From positions 1-64,000 of the forward strand of contig CAYTFK010000006.1 of NCBI GenBank assembly GCA_964436865.1: 64,000 bases of DNA, written 5' to 3'. How positions within the stretch are numbered: the stretch's first letter is position 1; every line of letters starts with the position of its first letter. Source of the DNA: JAXGPP01 sp964436865 (GTDB lineage: Bacteria; Planctomycetota; Planctomycetia; Pirellulales; Thermoguttaceae). Shown piece after piece: positions 50,988 to 59,244 of this stretch. The translations under genes and the position numbers were made by a program. The notes beneath the pieces are model-generated. The model did no database searches and was not told where the DNA came from. It worked only from the letters and a program-made list of their open reading frames with translations.

Positions 50988-52334
50988 ATGATCAGTACAT
51001 CCATCGATCCGCGAACGGCCTGGAGTCCGTTCGAACCGAGCGATTCACAGCCATGGACGCCGGCGCTGTCGGGGCATCTCCATCGCCGCGCCGGTTTTGG
51101 CGCCAGTTGGCCAGAACTGGAGCGGACGCTGTCCGATGGTCCACAGCAGTCGATCGATCGGCTGGTCAGGCCGGTCGGCGATTTGGCGGCGTTCCAACAA
51201 ACCTACGACGGCTACGACGCCAGTGCAGGGTCGGCGTTGGGACTCAGCCAATGGTGGTTGCACCGCATGCTGCACACGCCGCATCCGCTGCTGGAGAAAA
51301 TGACCCTGTTCTGGCAGGGGTACTTTCCGGCGAACTTCACTCGGGTGAAGAATGCCGCGCTCATGGCCCGGCACGTGAGCACGCTTCGCGAGCACGCGCT
51401 AGGCTCGTTTCGCGAGATGCTCAAAGCGATGGCCCACGACCCGGCGATGCTCATGTCGCTGGGGGCCGAAGACAACCGCAAGGCGAAGCCGAACGCGAAT
51501 TTCGCGGGCGAATTGCTGGGCCGCTTCACAGTCGGCGCGGGCCAGTTCTCCGAACAGGATGTGCGCGAAGCGGCCCGAGCTTTCACGGGCTTCCGCGTGC
51601 TCCGCGGCGAACTGCAGCATTTCCCGCGCGAGCACGACGAGGGAGAAAAGACTGTCTTCGGCCAGCGTGGCCGTTGGACGAGCGAAGACCTGGTGCGGAT
51701 CACGCTGGACCAGCCGGCCACCGCGCGGACCGTGGTGCGAAAGCTTTACCGCTGGTTGATCGCGGAGACGTCCGAACCCGATGACGGACTGCTGGAGCCG
51801 CTGGCCGAATCGTTCGCCAAGGACTACGATCTGGCCAGACTCACGGAGTCGATGCTTCGCTCGCGGCTATTCTTCTCGGCGACGGCGTACCGGCAGCGGG
51901 TGAAGAGCCCGGTCGAGTACGCCCTGGGGATTGCGAGAGCGCTGGAGGCGACGGTCCCGACCGCGCCGCTGGCAGAGGATCTGGCGGCCCTCGGCCAGTC
52001 GCTTCATGAGCCGCCCACGGTGGCTGGCTGGCCGGGCGGACCGTTCTGGCTCAATTCCTTCACGATGCTCGGGCGAGGCCGGTTGGCCGGCGCCATGCTG
52101 GCCAAGGAGGACCGCTATGGCGCGAAAGTCGATCCCGCGGCCGTCGCCCGGCGGCATGGCCAAACCGCGCCCGAAGCCGTAGCGGGCTTCTTCCTGAACG
52201 TGTTTCTCCAGGGCGATCTTGACCCGGCGGCGAGAGACGATGTCCTTCGCGACGCCAGCTCGGCCCGAGGTCCGGAAGAGACCGTCCGACTGGTCCACCG
52301 GATTGTGTCACTGCCTGAATTCCAGCTTGCATGA
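50988..52334 (+). CDS. DUF1800 family protein
   Basis: A 448-residue protein of the DUF1800 family, almost always next to a DUF1501 gene, as here. Seen: HLHRRAGFGASWPELERTL near the start, WWLHRMLHTPHPLLEKMTLFWQGYFPANFTRV, FAGELLGRFTVGAGQFSEQDVREAARAFTGFRV and the late GWPGGPFWLNSFTMLGR. No signal peptide is visible, so it may be cytosolic or leave with its Tat-exported partner. The pair is typical of planctomycetes and other bacteria with large sulfatase sets; the reaction is not known to me. GGAG lies nine bases before ATG 50988. Confidence 0.88.
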   Translation: MISTSIDPRTAWSPFEPSDSQPWTPALSGHLHRRAGFGASWPELERTLSDGPQQSIDRLVRPVGDLAAFQQTYDGYDASAGSALGLSQWWLHRMLHTPHPLLEKMTLFWQGYFPANFTRVKNAALMARHVSTLREHALGSFREMLKAMAHDPAMLMSLGAEDNRKAKPNANFAGELLGRFTVGAGQFSEQDVREAARAFTGFRVLRGELQHFPREHDEGEKTVFGQRGRWTSEDLVRITLDQPATARTVVRKLYRWLIAETSEPDDGLLEPLAESFAKDYDLARLTESMLRSRLFFSATAYRQRVKSPVEYALGIARALEATVPTAPLAEDLAALGQSLHEPPTVAGWPGGPFWLNSFTMLGRGRLAGAMLAKEDRYGAKVDPAAVARRHGQTAPEAVAGFFLNVFLQGDLDPAARDDVLRDASSARGPEETVRLVHRIVSLPEFQLA

Positions 52335-52366
52335 ACTATGGCTACCGTCGAATATAAGGGCGTCCC

Positions 52367-53620
52367 ATGAATACCAACCGACGCGAGTTTCTCAAATCGG
52401 CCGTGGGCGCGGCGAGCCTCGTCTCGCTGTCGTCGACCGTGCCGGCATTCCTCACCCGAGCCGCACTGGCGGCCGACCAGGGTACCGGCCAGCGCGATAC
52501 GGTGCTGGTGGTGATCCAACTGACGGGAGGCAACGACGGTCTGAACACCGTGGTCCCCTACGAGAACGAGGTTTACAGCCGCGCGCGCCCGACGTTGCGG
52601 CTCACGGCCAGCCAGGTGCTCAAGATCGACTCCGAATCGGGCCTGCATCCTGAGTTAAAGGCCTGCAAACGGCTGTATGATGAAGGGCTGCTGAGCATCA
52701 TCCAGGGCGTGGGGTATCCGAACAACGATCGCGACCATGGGGGAGCGATGCGTGACTGGTATACGGCCGAGCCGGGCAACGCCGGTTGTCAGACAGGTTG
52801 GTTGGGTCGCGCGGCCGACCAGTTCTGTGAGTGGCCGCGTGCCGACATGCCGGCGATCTTCGTCGGCGACATGGCCCAGCCGCTTGGCGTCCGCGGCGAA
52901 AAGGTGATGGTGCCGACGATCCGGTCAGCGGAACAACTGGCAATCTCGGGAGGCCCGGAAGTGGTTGCCCATCGCCAGCGGCTGCTGGAAAACAGCGAAC
53001 TCGTCCGCCGCGGCGAGAGCGACCTGCTGCGGGCCGTGCGCCACAGCACGGCAACCGCGCTGGTGGCTGGCGAGCGGGTCGAGAGAGTCATTCGCAGCGA
53101 GGGGGGCGGGGGCGAGTATCCGTCGTTCACGCTCGCCGGGCGGCTGCGGACCGTGGCTCAAGTGCTCAGAGCGGATCTTGGAATTCGCATCTTCTTCACC
53201 GACTTGGGTGGGGCCGACCCGGGCGGCTTCGACACCCACACGATGCAGGCCAACAACCATGGGGCGCTGCTCGCCGAACTTTCGGAATCGGTGGCCGCGT
53301 TTGTCGCCGATCTGCAACGCGACGGGCTGCTCGACCGCGTGGTTGTGATGACGTTCTCCGAATTCGGCCGCACGCTCACCGAAAGCGGCCGGCACGGCAC
53401 GAACCACGGCGACGCCCAGCCGCTGTTTGTGATCGGCAGCAAGGTCCGCGGCGGGCTGGTGGGCAAACAGCCGGACCTCTCGAACCTGGTGGGCGACGCG
53501 CCGCTCCACGACACGGACTTCCGCCGCGTGTATGCCACTCTCATCGAGAAATGGCTCGGCCTGCCGCGCGAGGGAATCGTCGAGACGAAGTTTGCGCCGC
53601 TTGAAGGCGTGCTGGCGTAG
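52367..53620 (+). CDS. Tat-exported DUF1501 family protein
   Basis: A 417-residue protein of the DUF1501 family (alkaline-phosphatase-superfamily-like fold). A twin-arginine signal is at the start (TNRREFLKSAVGAASLVSL). Conserved stretches: VLVVIQLTGGNDGLNTVVPYENEVY, GVGYPNNDRDHGGAMRDWYTAEPG, IRIFFTDLGGADPGGFDTHTMQANNHG and VVMTFSEFGRTLTESGRHGTNHGDAQPLFVIG, with the Asp/His set expected of a metal site. It follows the DUF1800 gene by 32 bases and probably shares its transcript. Its stop faces the acyl-CoA synthetase gene, 110 bases off. Confidence 0.9.
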   Translation: MNTNRREFLKSAVGAASLVSLSSTVPAFLTRAALAADQGTGQRDTVLVVIQLTGGNDGLNTVVPYENEVYSRARPTLRLTASQVLKIDSESGLHPELKACKRLYDEGLLSIIQGVGYPNNDRDHGGAMRDWYTAEPGNAGCQTGWLGRAADQFCEWPRADMPAIFVGDMAQPLGVRGEKVMVPTIRSAEQLAISGGPEVVAHRQRLLENSELVRRGESDLLRAVRHSTATALVAGERVERVIRSEGGGGEYPSFTLAGRLRTVAQVLRADLGIRIFFTDLGGADPGGFDTHTMQANNHGALLAELSESVAAFVADLQRDGLLDRVVVMTFSEFGRTLTESGRHGTNHGDAQPLFVIGSKVRGGLVGKQPDLSNLVGDAPLHDTDFRRVYATLIEKWLGLPREGIVETKFAPLEGVLA

Positions 53621-53729
53621 GATTGCGGGACGCGCAACGTCCAGGCGTTCCCGCGCCGTGCGGAGAACGAAGCGGTTATGGACGCAGGGCGCGGCCGCCG
53701 CCGTGCCCCGTCCATGTCGCAATAGCGGA

Positions 53730-56432
53730 TCAACGATGCGGGGGGCCGTCGAGATCCTTGCGGACGAGGACAACGTCCTCTTCCTTTTCCTCGTCAAGAC
53801 TGAAGCCGCGGTTGCGGAACGTGGCCAGCATGCGGGCATTGTCCTTGGATGTCTCGGCGACGATCTGTTTGACACCCCACTTCTTCGCCACTTCGCAGCA
53901 ATAGTCGGTCATCGTTCCGCCCAGCCCCTTGCTGTGCCACTGATCGGCAACGATCACGGCGTATTCGGCCGTTTCGTGGTTCATGTCGGCCACCAGGCGG
54001 CCAACGCCGATGAGCTTGCGGTTGCCGTTGGTGCCGACCTCGGCCACGATGCCGATCTCGCGATCGTAATCGATGAAGCAGTACCGCGTAGCCATTTCGT
54101 GCGTGGTCTGCTTGAACAGGTAGCTGAAACGGAACCACAGCGTCTGCGTCGAACAGCTCGCCAGCAGTTCGTGCCACAGCGGCTCGTCTTCCGGTTTGAT
54201 CGGCCGCAGGGTGACGGGAGTGCCGTCCTTGAGGGTCCGCTCCGCAACGAATTCCTCCGGATAAGGCCGGATCGCCAGGTGGGCGTACGGCCGCACCGTG
54301 TGGGCCATGATCTCCCGATCGACGACCACGCGGGCATCCAGGGCGATTACGTCGTCGGAGGTAACCAAGAGCGGATTGACGTCGAGTTCCTTGATCTCGG
54401 GATAGTCGGCGACGAGATACGAAAACCGCATGATGATCTCGATGAGCCGATCGATATTCACTCCCGGGCGGCCGCGCCAACCCTGGAGGAGCGGCCACGA
54501 CTTGAGCGATTCGAGCGCGCGGCGGGCCAGAGCCTCGTTCAACGGGGGCATGGCCAGCGCGCGGTCGCGGAACACTTCGGCCGCGGTGCCTCCCATGCCG
54601 ACCATGATCACCGAGCCGAAGATCGGGTCCTTCTTGGTGCCCATGATGAGCTCGAAGCCCGTGGGGAATGTCACCATCTGCTGGATTGTGCCGCCCATGA
54701 TCCGTGCGTCGGGCCGGCGCTCGGCGGCGGTGCGCATCATCTTGTCGTAGGCGCGGCGGACCGCCTCGTCGCTGGTGAGATTGAGGGCCACGCCGCCGAC
54801 GTCGGTCTTGTGGGTGATGTCCGGCGAGTGGATCTTGAGCACCACGGGATAGCCGATCCGGCTGGCGATGGTGACCGCTTCATCACACGACCGGGCGAGG
54901 TAGGGCTTGGTGACCGGTATTTCGTAGGCTTCGAGGAAAGCCTTGGAAACGTTTTCCGAGAGGATCTCGTTGCCCTCGGTGAGGATAGTATCGAACACTC
55001 CGCGGAGCCGCTGGCGATCGAAGGAGAACTGCACCGGGATGTCGCGCGGCGTTTCGTGGAGCACGCTGAGGTTGCGGGCATACGACACCAGGTGCATGAA
55101 TGCGCGTATCGCCTTTTCCGGCGTGTTATAGCTGGGAATGCCGGATTCGTTGAGGATGCGGCTTCCCTCGGCGACCGTTTCGCCACCCATCCAGGCGGTG
55201 AGAACGGGCTTGTGCGTCTTGCCCGCCATTTGTCCGATCACCCTCGCCGTGCCGGTGGGGTCGGTCATTGCCTGGGGGGTGAGGATGACGAGCACAGCAT
55301 CGACCCCCTTGTCCTGGAGCACTACGTCGAGCGCCTTCGAATACCGTTCCGGCGGCGCATCGCCGAGCACGTCGACGGGGTTGCCGTGCGACCAGAAAGC
55401 CGGCAGCACCTCGTTGAGCTTGGTGATTGTTTCCTCGGAAAGGACGGCGAGTTTTCCGGCGCGGTCGATCAGCGCGTCAGTAGTCATCACACCCGGCCCG
55501 CCGGCGTTAGTGATGATCGCCAGGCGGTCGCCCTTGGGAGGTTGTTGCCGGGCCAGAAGCTCGGCACAGTCGAACATGTCTTCAATCTGGAAAATGCGCT
55601 CGATGCCGGCCCGCTGGAAGGCGGCTTCGTACACCGCGTCGACGCCGGCCATGGCGCCGGTATGCGAGGCAGCGGCCTGCGCCGACTCGGTGAACCGGCC
55701 GGACTTGAAGGCCACGATCGGCTTGGTGCGGGCAAAGGCCCGCGCCGCCGACATGAACTCCCGCGCCTCGGTAATCGACTCAATGTAGAGAATGATCGAC
55801 TGGGTTTCCGTCTGCGACCCGAAGTAGTCGATCAAGTCACCCATGTTGACGTCGATCATGTTGCCGACGGAAACGAAGTACGAGAATCCGATGCCTTGGT
55901 CGATGGCCCAGTCAAGCACCGAGGTGCACAGCGCGCCCGACTGGGAGATGAAACCGATGTGCCCCTTCTTGGGCGTGGAGGCGGCGAAACTGGCGTTGAG
56001 CGAAATGCCTGGCACGATGATCCCCAGGCAGTTGGGCCCCATGATACGCATGCCGTCGAATTTGGCTTGTTCCTGGAGGACCTGCTGTTCGAGCTTGCGC
56101 CCTTCCTCGCCAATCTCGCGGAAGCCGGCCGAAATGATCACGATGCCGCGGGTTCCCATCTCGCCACACTCGCGGATCAGGGCAGGAACCGTGTGTGAGG
56201 GGGTGCAGATCACGGCCAGGTCGGGAGCATGGGGCAGGCTGCGAACATCCTTATGGGCTTCGATGCCCTGCACCGCTTCGCGTTTCGCGTTGACCGGGTA
56301 GACCACGCCTTTGAATCCGGAGCCGATCAGGTTCCGCAGTACGGTATAACCAACGCTGGTTGGGGTGTCGCTGGCACCAATGACGGCAACGCGGCGGGGG
56401 TCGAAGATCTTGTCCAGGTTCAGGATGCTCAC
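53730..56432 (-). CDS. ADP-forming acyl-CoA synthetase fused to a GNAT acetyltransferase domain
   Basis: A 900-residue protein with the Pat/AcdAB plan: CoA-binding domain (1-130, RRVAVIGASDTPTSVG), CoA-ligase domains (about 135-460) with the catalytic-type His257 in AAASHTGAMAG, an ATP-grasp domain (about 505-725, YPVVLKIHSPDITHKTDVGGVAL) and a C-terminal GNAT domain (about 735-895, TLRPIKPEDEPLW to QWHSKGLGGTMTDYCCEVA). In Salmonella Pat the synthetase part is thought inactive because the His is lost; here it is kept, so the protein may both make acetyl-CoA or another acyl-CoA and acetylate proteins such as acetyl-CoA synthetase. The start is GTG 56432 with GAGGAG seven bases upstream. Confidence 0.88.
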   Translation of the reverse strand: MSILNLDKIFDPRRVAVIGASDTPTSVGYTVLRNLIGSGFKGVVYPVNAKREAVQGIEAHKDVRSLPHAPDLAVICTPSHTVPALIRECGEMGTRGIVIISAGFREIGEEGRKLEQQVLQEQAKFDGMRIMGPNCLGIIVPGISLNASFAASTPKKGHIGFISQSGALCTSVLDWAIDQGIGFSYFVSVGNMIDVNMGDLIDYFGSQTETQSIILYIESITEAREFMSAARAFARTKPIVAFKSGRFTESAQAAASHTGAMAGVDAVYEAAFQRAGIERIFQIEDMFDCAELLARQQPPKGDRLAIITNAGGPGVMTTDALIDRAGKLAVLSEETITKLNEVLPAFWSHGNPVDVLGDAPPERYSKALDVVLQDKGVDAVLVILTPQAMTDPTGTARVIGQMAGKTHKPVLTAWMGGETVAEGSRILNESGIPSYNTPEKAIRAFMHLVSYARNLSVLHETPRDIPVQFSFDRQRLRGVFDTILTEGNEILSENVSKAFLEAYEIPVTKPYLARSCDEAVTIASRIGYPVVLKIHSPDITHKTDVGGVALNLTSDEAVRRAYDKMMRTAAERRPDARIMGGTIQQMVTFPTGFELIMGTKKDPIFGSVIMVGMGGTAAEVFRDRALAMPPLNEALARRALESLKSWPLLQGWRGRPGVNIDRLIEIIMRFSYLVADYPEIKELDVNPLLVTSDDVIALDARVVVDREIMAHTVRPYAHLAIRPYPEEFVAERTLKDGTPVTLRPIKPEDEPLWHELLASCSTQTLWFRFSYLFKQTTHEMATRYCFIDYDREIGIVAEVGTNGNRKLIGVGRLVADMNHETAEYAVIVADQWHSKGLGGTMTDYCCEVAKKWGVKQIVAETSKDNARMLATFRNRGFSLDEEKEEDVVLVRKDLDGPPHR

Positions 56433-56503
56433 AGAGTGCTCCTCAAGGGGCGCAGCAACAGGAGGGTGACATGGGGGCGCACAATCCGACTCTGAAGACC
56501 CCC

Positions 56504-56532
56504 AATATAGTAAATCGGCGTAGGGTACGAAA
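56504..56532 (-). promoter_or_regulatory. Candidate promoter of the acyl-CoA synthetase gene
   Basis: Minus strand TATATT (56504-56509) with a 17-base spacer from a poor -35 box TTTCGT (56527-56532). The leader would be about 65 bases. The -10 is good, the -35 weak. Confidence 0.38.
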
Positions 56533-56631
56533 GCGTTGAGGGTTGCGAAAAGAGTTTGGAATAGGCTGACTATGCCGGATGCGACGCGAATCGATCCGCG
56601 AGACTACCCCTCTGCAGGGCGATGACGCCGG

Positions 56632-57582
56632 TCAGCGGCGTGGCGAGCGGAGCAGTCCCTGGATGATCAGATCGACAGCCTGATCTTCATCCAGGCCGCG
56701 ACTCATGAGCGTCTCAAGCTGCTTGGAATCGACGCTGCCGATAGCCGCCTCGTGGGTCACGTGAGCCTTGGGGTGGTTCACCTCGACAATCGGCACGGCC
56801 TTGGCGACCGCCTGATCCTGGACGATCTCCTTGCAGTCGACGTGGCCGCGGGCATAGGGGGCCGAGGCGACCAGCGTGTTATAGATGGCCGCCTGAGCCT
56901 GATTCCGCAGGGCAATATTGGTAGTGAGCACGCCGCGGGCGCCGTCGCCGATCAGGCGCGCCGTCTCGCGGATATCGATGCGGTCGTCGCCCGATCCGGA
57001 GATCCGCGCAGAAACCTCGCTCACGCTCTGCGCCTCGCCGATCACTTCCACGTCGATACCAATTTCGCCGACGCGGCCGCGAATGAGTTCAAAATCGGTG
57101 CGGTAGCGAGCACCGGCGCCCACGAAGACCTTGGAGTGCGGTATGACGAGCACGCCCCCATCGCGGCCGTGAACATGGCGTTCGACGTACGAGTAATCGG
57201 CCCCCGGCGCAATTCGCAGCACCGCCTGCATCTCGTGGCGGATCTTGCGGGCGTTGGGGAATGTGCAATAGGCCACGATCGATGCCTGGGCGTCCTGCTC
57301 CACGTCGACTTCCAGGGCGATCTCCTGCACGCCGCTCTCGGGCACCATGCCGAAGCAGACCTGGATCGGTTTCTCGATCCGGGCGCCCTGCTTGACACGA
57401 ATGACCGCCTCAATTCCGTCTTTCCGCTCCTGCGCTTCGACTTCCAGGCCGGGCACCAGATGCACGCCGAGGATGCGGTTGGCGTGGACTTCGATCCGGG
57501 CTACATCGGTCTGGGATCGCAAGTCGTGCGGCCGCATCCCGATCGAGTCGTAGAGCACGTTAAGTAGATCGCCTGCCGACAT
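56632..57582 (-). CDS. SufB/SufD-family Fe-S scaffold subunit (short SmsB-like form)
   Basis: A 316-residue member of the SufB/SufD family. The N-terminal region is short; the beta-helix core is seen in IPHSKVFVGAGARYRTDFELIRGRVGEIGIDVEVIGEAQS, then the end block EAAIGSVDSKQLETLMSRGLDEDQAVDLIIQGLL, which is the family signature. Only one such gene is present and it stands 63 bases downstream of sufC, with no sufB, sufS, sufU or sufE here. Length and partner match the minimal SufBC-like systems called SmsCB, which assemble Fe-S clusters with a single scaffold type. Cysteines at QVCFG, AYCTF and VDCKE may bind the cluster; I cannot assign which is the counterpart of the SufB cysteine. Confidence 0.85.
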   Translation of the reverse strand: MSAGDLLNVLYDSIGMRPHDLRSQTDVARIEVHANRILGVHLVPGLEVEAQERKDGIEAVIRVKQGARIEKPIQVCFGMVPESGVQEIALEVDVEQDAQASIVAYCTFPNARKIRHEMQAVLRIAPGADYSYVERHVHGRDGGVLVIPHSKVFVGAGARYRTDFELIRGRVGEIGIDVEVIGEAQSVSEVSARISGSGDDRIDIRETARLIGDGARGVLTTNIALRNQAQAAIYNTLVASAPYARGHVDCKEIVQDQAVAKAVPIVEVNHPKAHVTHEAAIGSVDSKQLETLMSRGLDEDQAVDLIIQGLLRSPRR

Positions 57583-57645
57583 GGATTGATTCCGTAATAG
57601 ACCGTCGAATACTGCCGCCGCGCTGGCCCGGCATATCGGGCTTGC

Positions 57646-58419
57646 TCACCCTCGTCCGCCCGACGTCTCTTGTCTGACTGCAATCTCCTCGGCCAAGATG
57701 GTGGGGGCGGGGTGGTCGCAGGGAATGCACTTCCGCTCGAAGTAGTAGGCGATCTTCTCGATCGATCCTTTGTCGACTAATTGGCCGCAGCAGAGCAGAA
57801 AGGCGTGGTCGGTCTGGCGCAGCACGGCCAGGCTGTGGGTAATGGCGACTACCGTAACACGCTGTTGCTTAAGGAGTTTCAAGGCTTCGAAGATCCGTTC
57901 CAGGGCCTCGACGTCGATCCCGCTGTCGGGCTCGTCCATCAGCACCAGCCTGGGCTCCATGGCGAGAATGCTGGCCAGCTCGATCCGCTTGCGTTCGCCG
58001 CCGGAAAGGGTCTTGTCGACCGCCCGGTCGATGTATCGGTCGGGCTCCAGGCCGACCTGATCCAGCACTTCCCGAAGGCGTTCATCGCTCTGGTTCTTGG
58101 CGGTGGCGAGAATGAAATCGCGCACCAGCAGGCCTTCGAAGCGGGCCGGTTCCTGCCAGGCGAGGGTAATGCCCCGACGCGCCCGTTCGTGAACCGGCAG
58201 AGTCTTGATCGACTGCCCCTGGTAGATGAGGTCGCCCTCGTAGCCGCCGTATCCCGCCAGACCCATGATCGTGTTGGCCATCGTCGACTTGCCAGCGCCA
58301 TTCGGGCCGATCACAGCGTGGATGTGCCCTTCCCAGAAATCAATCGACAACCCGTTGAGAATCGGCTTGCCGCCGAGCCGCAGGGTAACGTTCTCAAGCG
58401 CTAGAATGCTGGTATTCAT
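57646..58419 (-). CDS. sufC: Fe-S cluster assembly ATPase SufC
   Basis: A 257-residue soluble ABC ATPase that drives the scaffold made by the neighbouring SufB/D-like protein. Walker A GPNGAGKS is at 38-45, the signature LSGGE at 138-142 and Walker B LVLMDEPDSGID from 158, with the DSG-ID run after the catalytic Glu that is typical of SufC rather than of transporters. The C-terminal 40 residues (RKCIPCDHPAPTILAEEIA) hold a C-x2-C pair not found in most SufC proteins. ATG 58419 is preferred over a frame open to 58488. It is divergent from the ACT-domain gene, with 179 bases between. Confidence 0.88.
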   Translation of the reverse strand: MNTSILALENVTLRLGGKPILNGLSIDFWEGHIHAVIGPNGAGKSTMANTIMGLAGYGGYEGDLIYQGQSIKTLPVHERARRGITLAWQEPARFEGLLVRDFILATAKNQSDERLREVLDQVGLEPDRYIDRAVDKTLSGGERKRIELASILAMEPRLVLMDEPDSGIDVEALERIFEALKLLKQQRVTVVAITHSLAVLRQTDHAFLLCCGQLVDKGSIEKIAYYFERKCIPCDHPAPTILAEEIAVRQETSGGRG

Positions 58420-58598
58420 CAGTAGCGGTCGGTTGCGATGGGATAGAACCAAGTCTGCATGGTAGCCTCCGCGCCGCGCTTTGACCACGGGGTTTCCCTA
58501 GGCAAACCGCAGTGGGCGTGGTAGGTTTGATGCACGGCGGCCCCGCTCACCCGTGCGGGTGCACCGGCCGCCACTCGTCAGGAGCCCATCTCACGCCG

Positions 58599-59189
58599 AT
58601 GAAGACCCGTTTCGACTACGTGTACGTTCTGGACGTCATGTCGGACGACCACCCGGGGATCGTGGCCGCGGTGAGCGACGCCGTGGAATCCCTCGGAGGG
58701 AATATCGACGCATGCAGCCAGACGGTGTTGGGCGGATACTTCACCTTGATTATGATCGTCAGCGTGCCGGAACCGGTTGATCCGGCGAGTCTGGCAGACC
58801 GCGTGCGCTCGTCCGATGTCTCGGGTTCAGAGTTCCAGGTGCTGGCCCGGCCCTGGATTCCGCCGGAGAGACGCCCGGTGAAGTTGAACTGCGACAAGTT
58901 CGTGATCACCGCGTTTGGGAAGGACCAGCCCGGCATTGTGCGCCGCTTCAGCCAGTACCTGGCCGGCAAAGACATCAACATCACCGATTTGTACGGCGAT
59001 CGGACGGGCGACGAATTCGTGCTCATCGGCCAGTTGGAGATTCCCTGCCGCTGGGACATCGTCCTGCTGCAGGCCGACCTGGAACAGATGGGAGAAGAAC
59101 TCGGCTTCACCGTACGGCTGCAGCACGAGAACGTGTTCGTGGCGACCAACCAGTTGCGACTGCCACCGTCGGCATTGCCGGCGGTATGA
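58599..59189 (+). CDS. Double ACT-domain protein (GcvR/UPF0237-like)
   Basis: A 196-residue protein made of two ACT domains: residues 5-80 (VYVLDVMSDDHPGIVAAVSDAVESLGGNIDAC and GGYFTLIMIVSVPE) and 98-185 (FVITAFGKDQPGIVRRFSQYLAGKDINITDL and EFVLIGQLEIP). The H-P-G-I and Q-P-G-I turns are the ligand-binding loops of amino-acid-responsive ACT domains, as in the glycine-cleavage regulator GcvR. The next gene, a UPF0210 protein, begins 55 bases later; UPF0237-type ACT proteins and UPF0210 proteins are usual neighbours in many bacteria and archaea, which supports a shared job. ATG 58599 is used; GGAG lies 14 bases upstream, a long spacing. Confidence 0.82.
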   Translation: MKTRFDYVYVLDVMSDDHPGIVAAVSDAVESLGGNIDACSQTVLGGYFTLIMIVSVPEPVDPASLADRVRSSDVSGSEFQVLARPWIPPERRPVKLNCDKFVITAFGKDQPGIVRRFSQYLAGKDINITDLYGDRTGDEFVLIGQLEIPCRWDIVLLQADLEQMGEELGFTVRLQHENVFVATNQLRLPPSALPAV

Positions 59190-59244
59190 CCCGGTCCTCG
59201 AACGGCCGCGCATCAGAAATTAATCCTCACGCCGCCTTGCTCGC

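Noticed and set aside
53532..56198. Plus-strand open frame of 888 codons opposite the acyl-CoA synthetase gene
   Set aside because: It is the mirror of a clear minus-strand gene in a GC-rich genome; the product has no domain logic and is rich in the residues expected of antisense frames.
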